From CAYSRM01 sp964475205 (GTDB taxonomy: Bacteria; Verrucomicrobiota; Kiritimatiellia; UBA8416; CAYSRM01): 6,095 bases of DNA. Both the position numbers and the translations under genes were made by a program. The stretch is from positions 1-6,095 of the forward strand of contig CAYYVQ010000093.1 in assembly GCA_964475205.1 (NCBI GenBank). The letters are read 5' to 3'. The number at the start of each line of letters is the position of its first letter. Within the stretch, counting starts at the first letter, position 1. The notes beneath the pieces were generated by a model. That model saw only the letters and a program-made list of their open reading frames with translations, had not been told where the DNA came from and searched no databases. Positions 5,981 to 6,095 of this stretch are shown piece by piece.

Positions 5981-6047
5981 TTGCTGAAAATAAAAATATA
6001 TACACCGCGCCATCCTTATTCAAGCTGGGGCCGATTCTTTTCAGCAA
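5981..6047. repeat. Perfect 10-bp inverted repeat flanking the oxidoreductase promoter
   Basis: TTGCTGAAAA at 5981-5990 and its exact reverse complement TTTTCAGCAA at 6038-6047 lie on either side of the -10 and -35 boxes, with centres 57 bp apart. The match does not extend in either direction. The first seven bases occur again as TTGCTGA at 5953-5959, in the same orientation as the 5981 copy. With arms this far apart a transcript hairpin is unlikely. Paired binding sites for one regulator, perhaps with short-range looping across the promoter, fit better. Role inferred only. Confidence 0.4.
5995..6023 (-). promoter_or_regulatory. Sigma-70-type promoter of the oxidoreductase gene
   Basis: Read on the minus strand, TTGAAT (6023-6018) and TATATT (6000-5995) are 17 bp apart, matching the consensus at 4 and 5 of 6 positions. 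Transcription would start near 5988, giving a leader of about 54 nt. The -35 box overlaps the stop codon of the possible upstream minus-strand frame ending at 6016. The promoter is enclosed by the inverted repeat at 5981-6047. Confidence 0.5.
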
Positions 6048-6095
6048 TTCTCATTATGGCCTCTTTCCGCCAAAACCTATTTGTATAACGATGTG
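6016..6095 (-). CDS. Possible 3' end of an upstream minus-strand gene (partial, unidentified)
   Basis: Reading in from the right edge on the minus strand, one frame stays open for 25 residues (first complete codon at 6093) and stops at a TAA at 6018-6016. It ends RIAEKNRPQLE and is rich in Arg, Lys and Glu, a composition plausible for a terminal helix. A second frame stays open for only 13 residues and the third for 5. At this length, chance is a serious alternative and no family is recognisable. If real, it is co-oriented with the oxidoreductase gene and 81 bp upstream of it. Confidence 0.28.
   Translation of the reverse strand, partial: HRYTNRFWRKEAIMRIAEKNRPQLE

Noticed and set aside
1..6095. 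Search for CRISPR arrays, tRNA or rRNA genes, insertion sequence ends, transposases and phage genes
   Set aside because: No repeated spacer pattern, cloverleaf-like segment, terminal repeats or mobile-element protein was seen by eye on either strand.

Overview
The window carries a compact carbohydrate-catabolism locus. Three + strand genes encode a GH2 beta-glucuronidase-like hydrolase, a GH3 beta-N-acetylhexosaminidase-type enzyme and a URO-D superfamily protein. They face a convergent minus-strand gene for a Gfo/Idh/MocA NAD(P)-dependent oxidoreductase. All four lack signal peptides and membrane segments, so the work they do is cytoplasmic and acts on small imported saccharides rather than on polymer. 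The genes are complete, with good Shine-Dalgarno sequences and no frameshifts.

Organism: a bacterium with moderate GC, AGGAG-type ribosome binding sites and E. coli-like -35/-10 promoters. GH2/GH3 enzymes next to a non-HemE URO-D protein and a Gfo/Idh/MocA oxidoreductase are, from general knowledge, typical of glycan-degrading members of the PVC group (Lentisphaerota, Verrucomicrobiota, Planctomycetota). This is inference: no rRNA or marker gene is present. The strong Shine-Dalgarno sites argue against Bacteroidota.

Layout: 1-126 is the 3' end of an upstream + strand gene. 127-213 is a promoter region with a near-consensus promoter (152-180) and short direct repeats spaced by whole helical turns. 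214-1890 is GH2, 1976-3709 GH3 and 3743-4906 URO-D; gaps of 85 and 33 bp suggest one operon. The URO-D gene ends 8 bp from the end of the convergent oxidoreductase gene (4915-5934, minus). 5935-6095 is that gene's leader and promoter, bracketed by a perfect 10-bp inverted repeat, plus a possible 3' end of another minus-strand gene.

How they may work together: the GH2 keeps the acid/base, nucleophile and the N-x-K carboxylate-recognition motif of glucuronidases. The GH3 keeps the Asp-x-His dyad that marks hexosaminidases. The simplest joint reading is stepwise breakdown of a beta-linked uronic acid/N-acetylhexosamine oligosaccharide. The oxidoreductase and the URO-D protein would then modify the released sugar or remove a substituent such as a methyl group. 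The last step is speculation. Both the URO-D and the oxidoreductase depart from textbook active sites, which makes them the least predictable and most interesting members.
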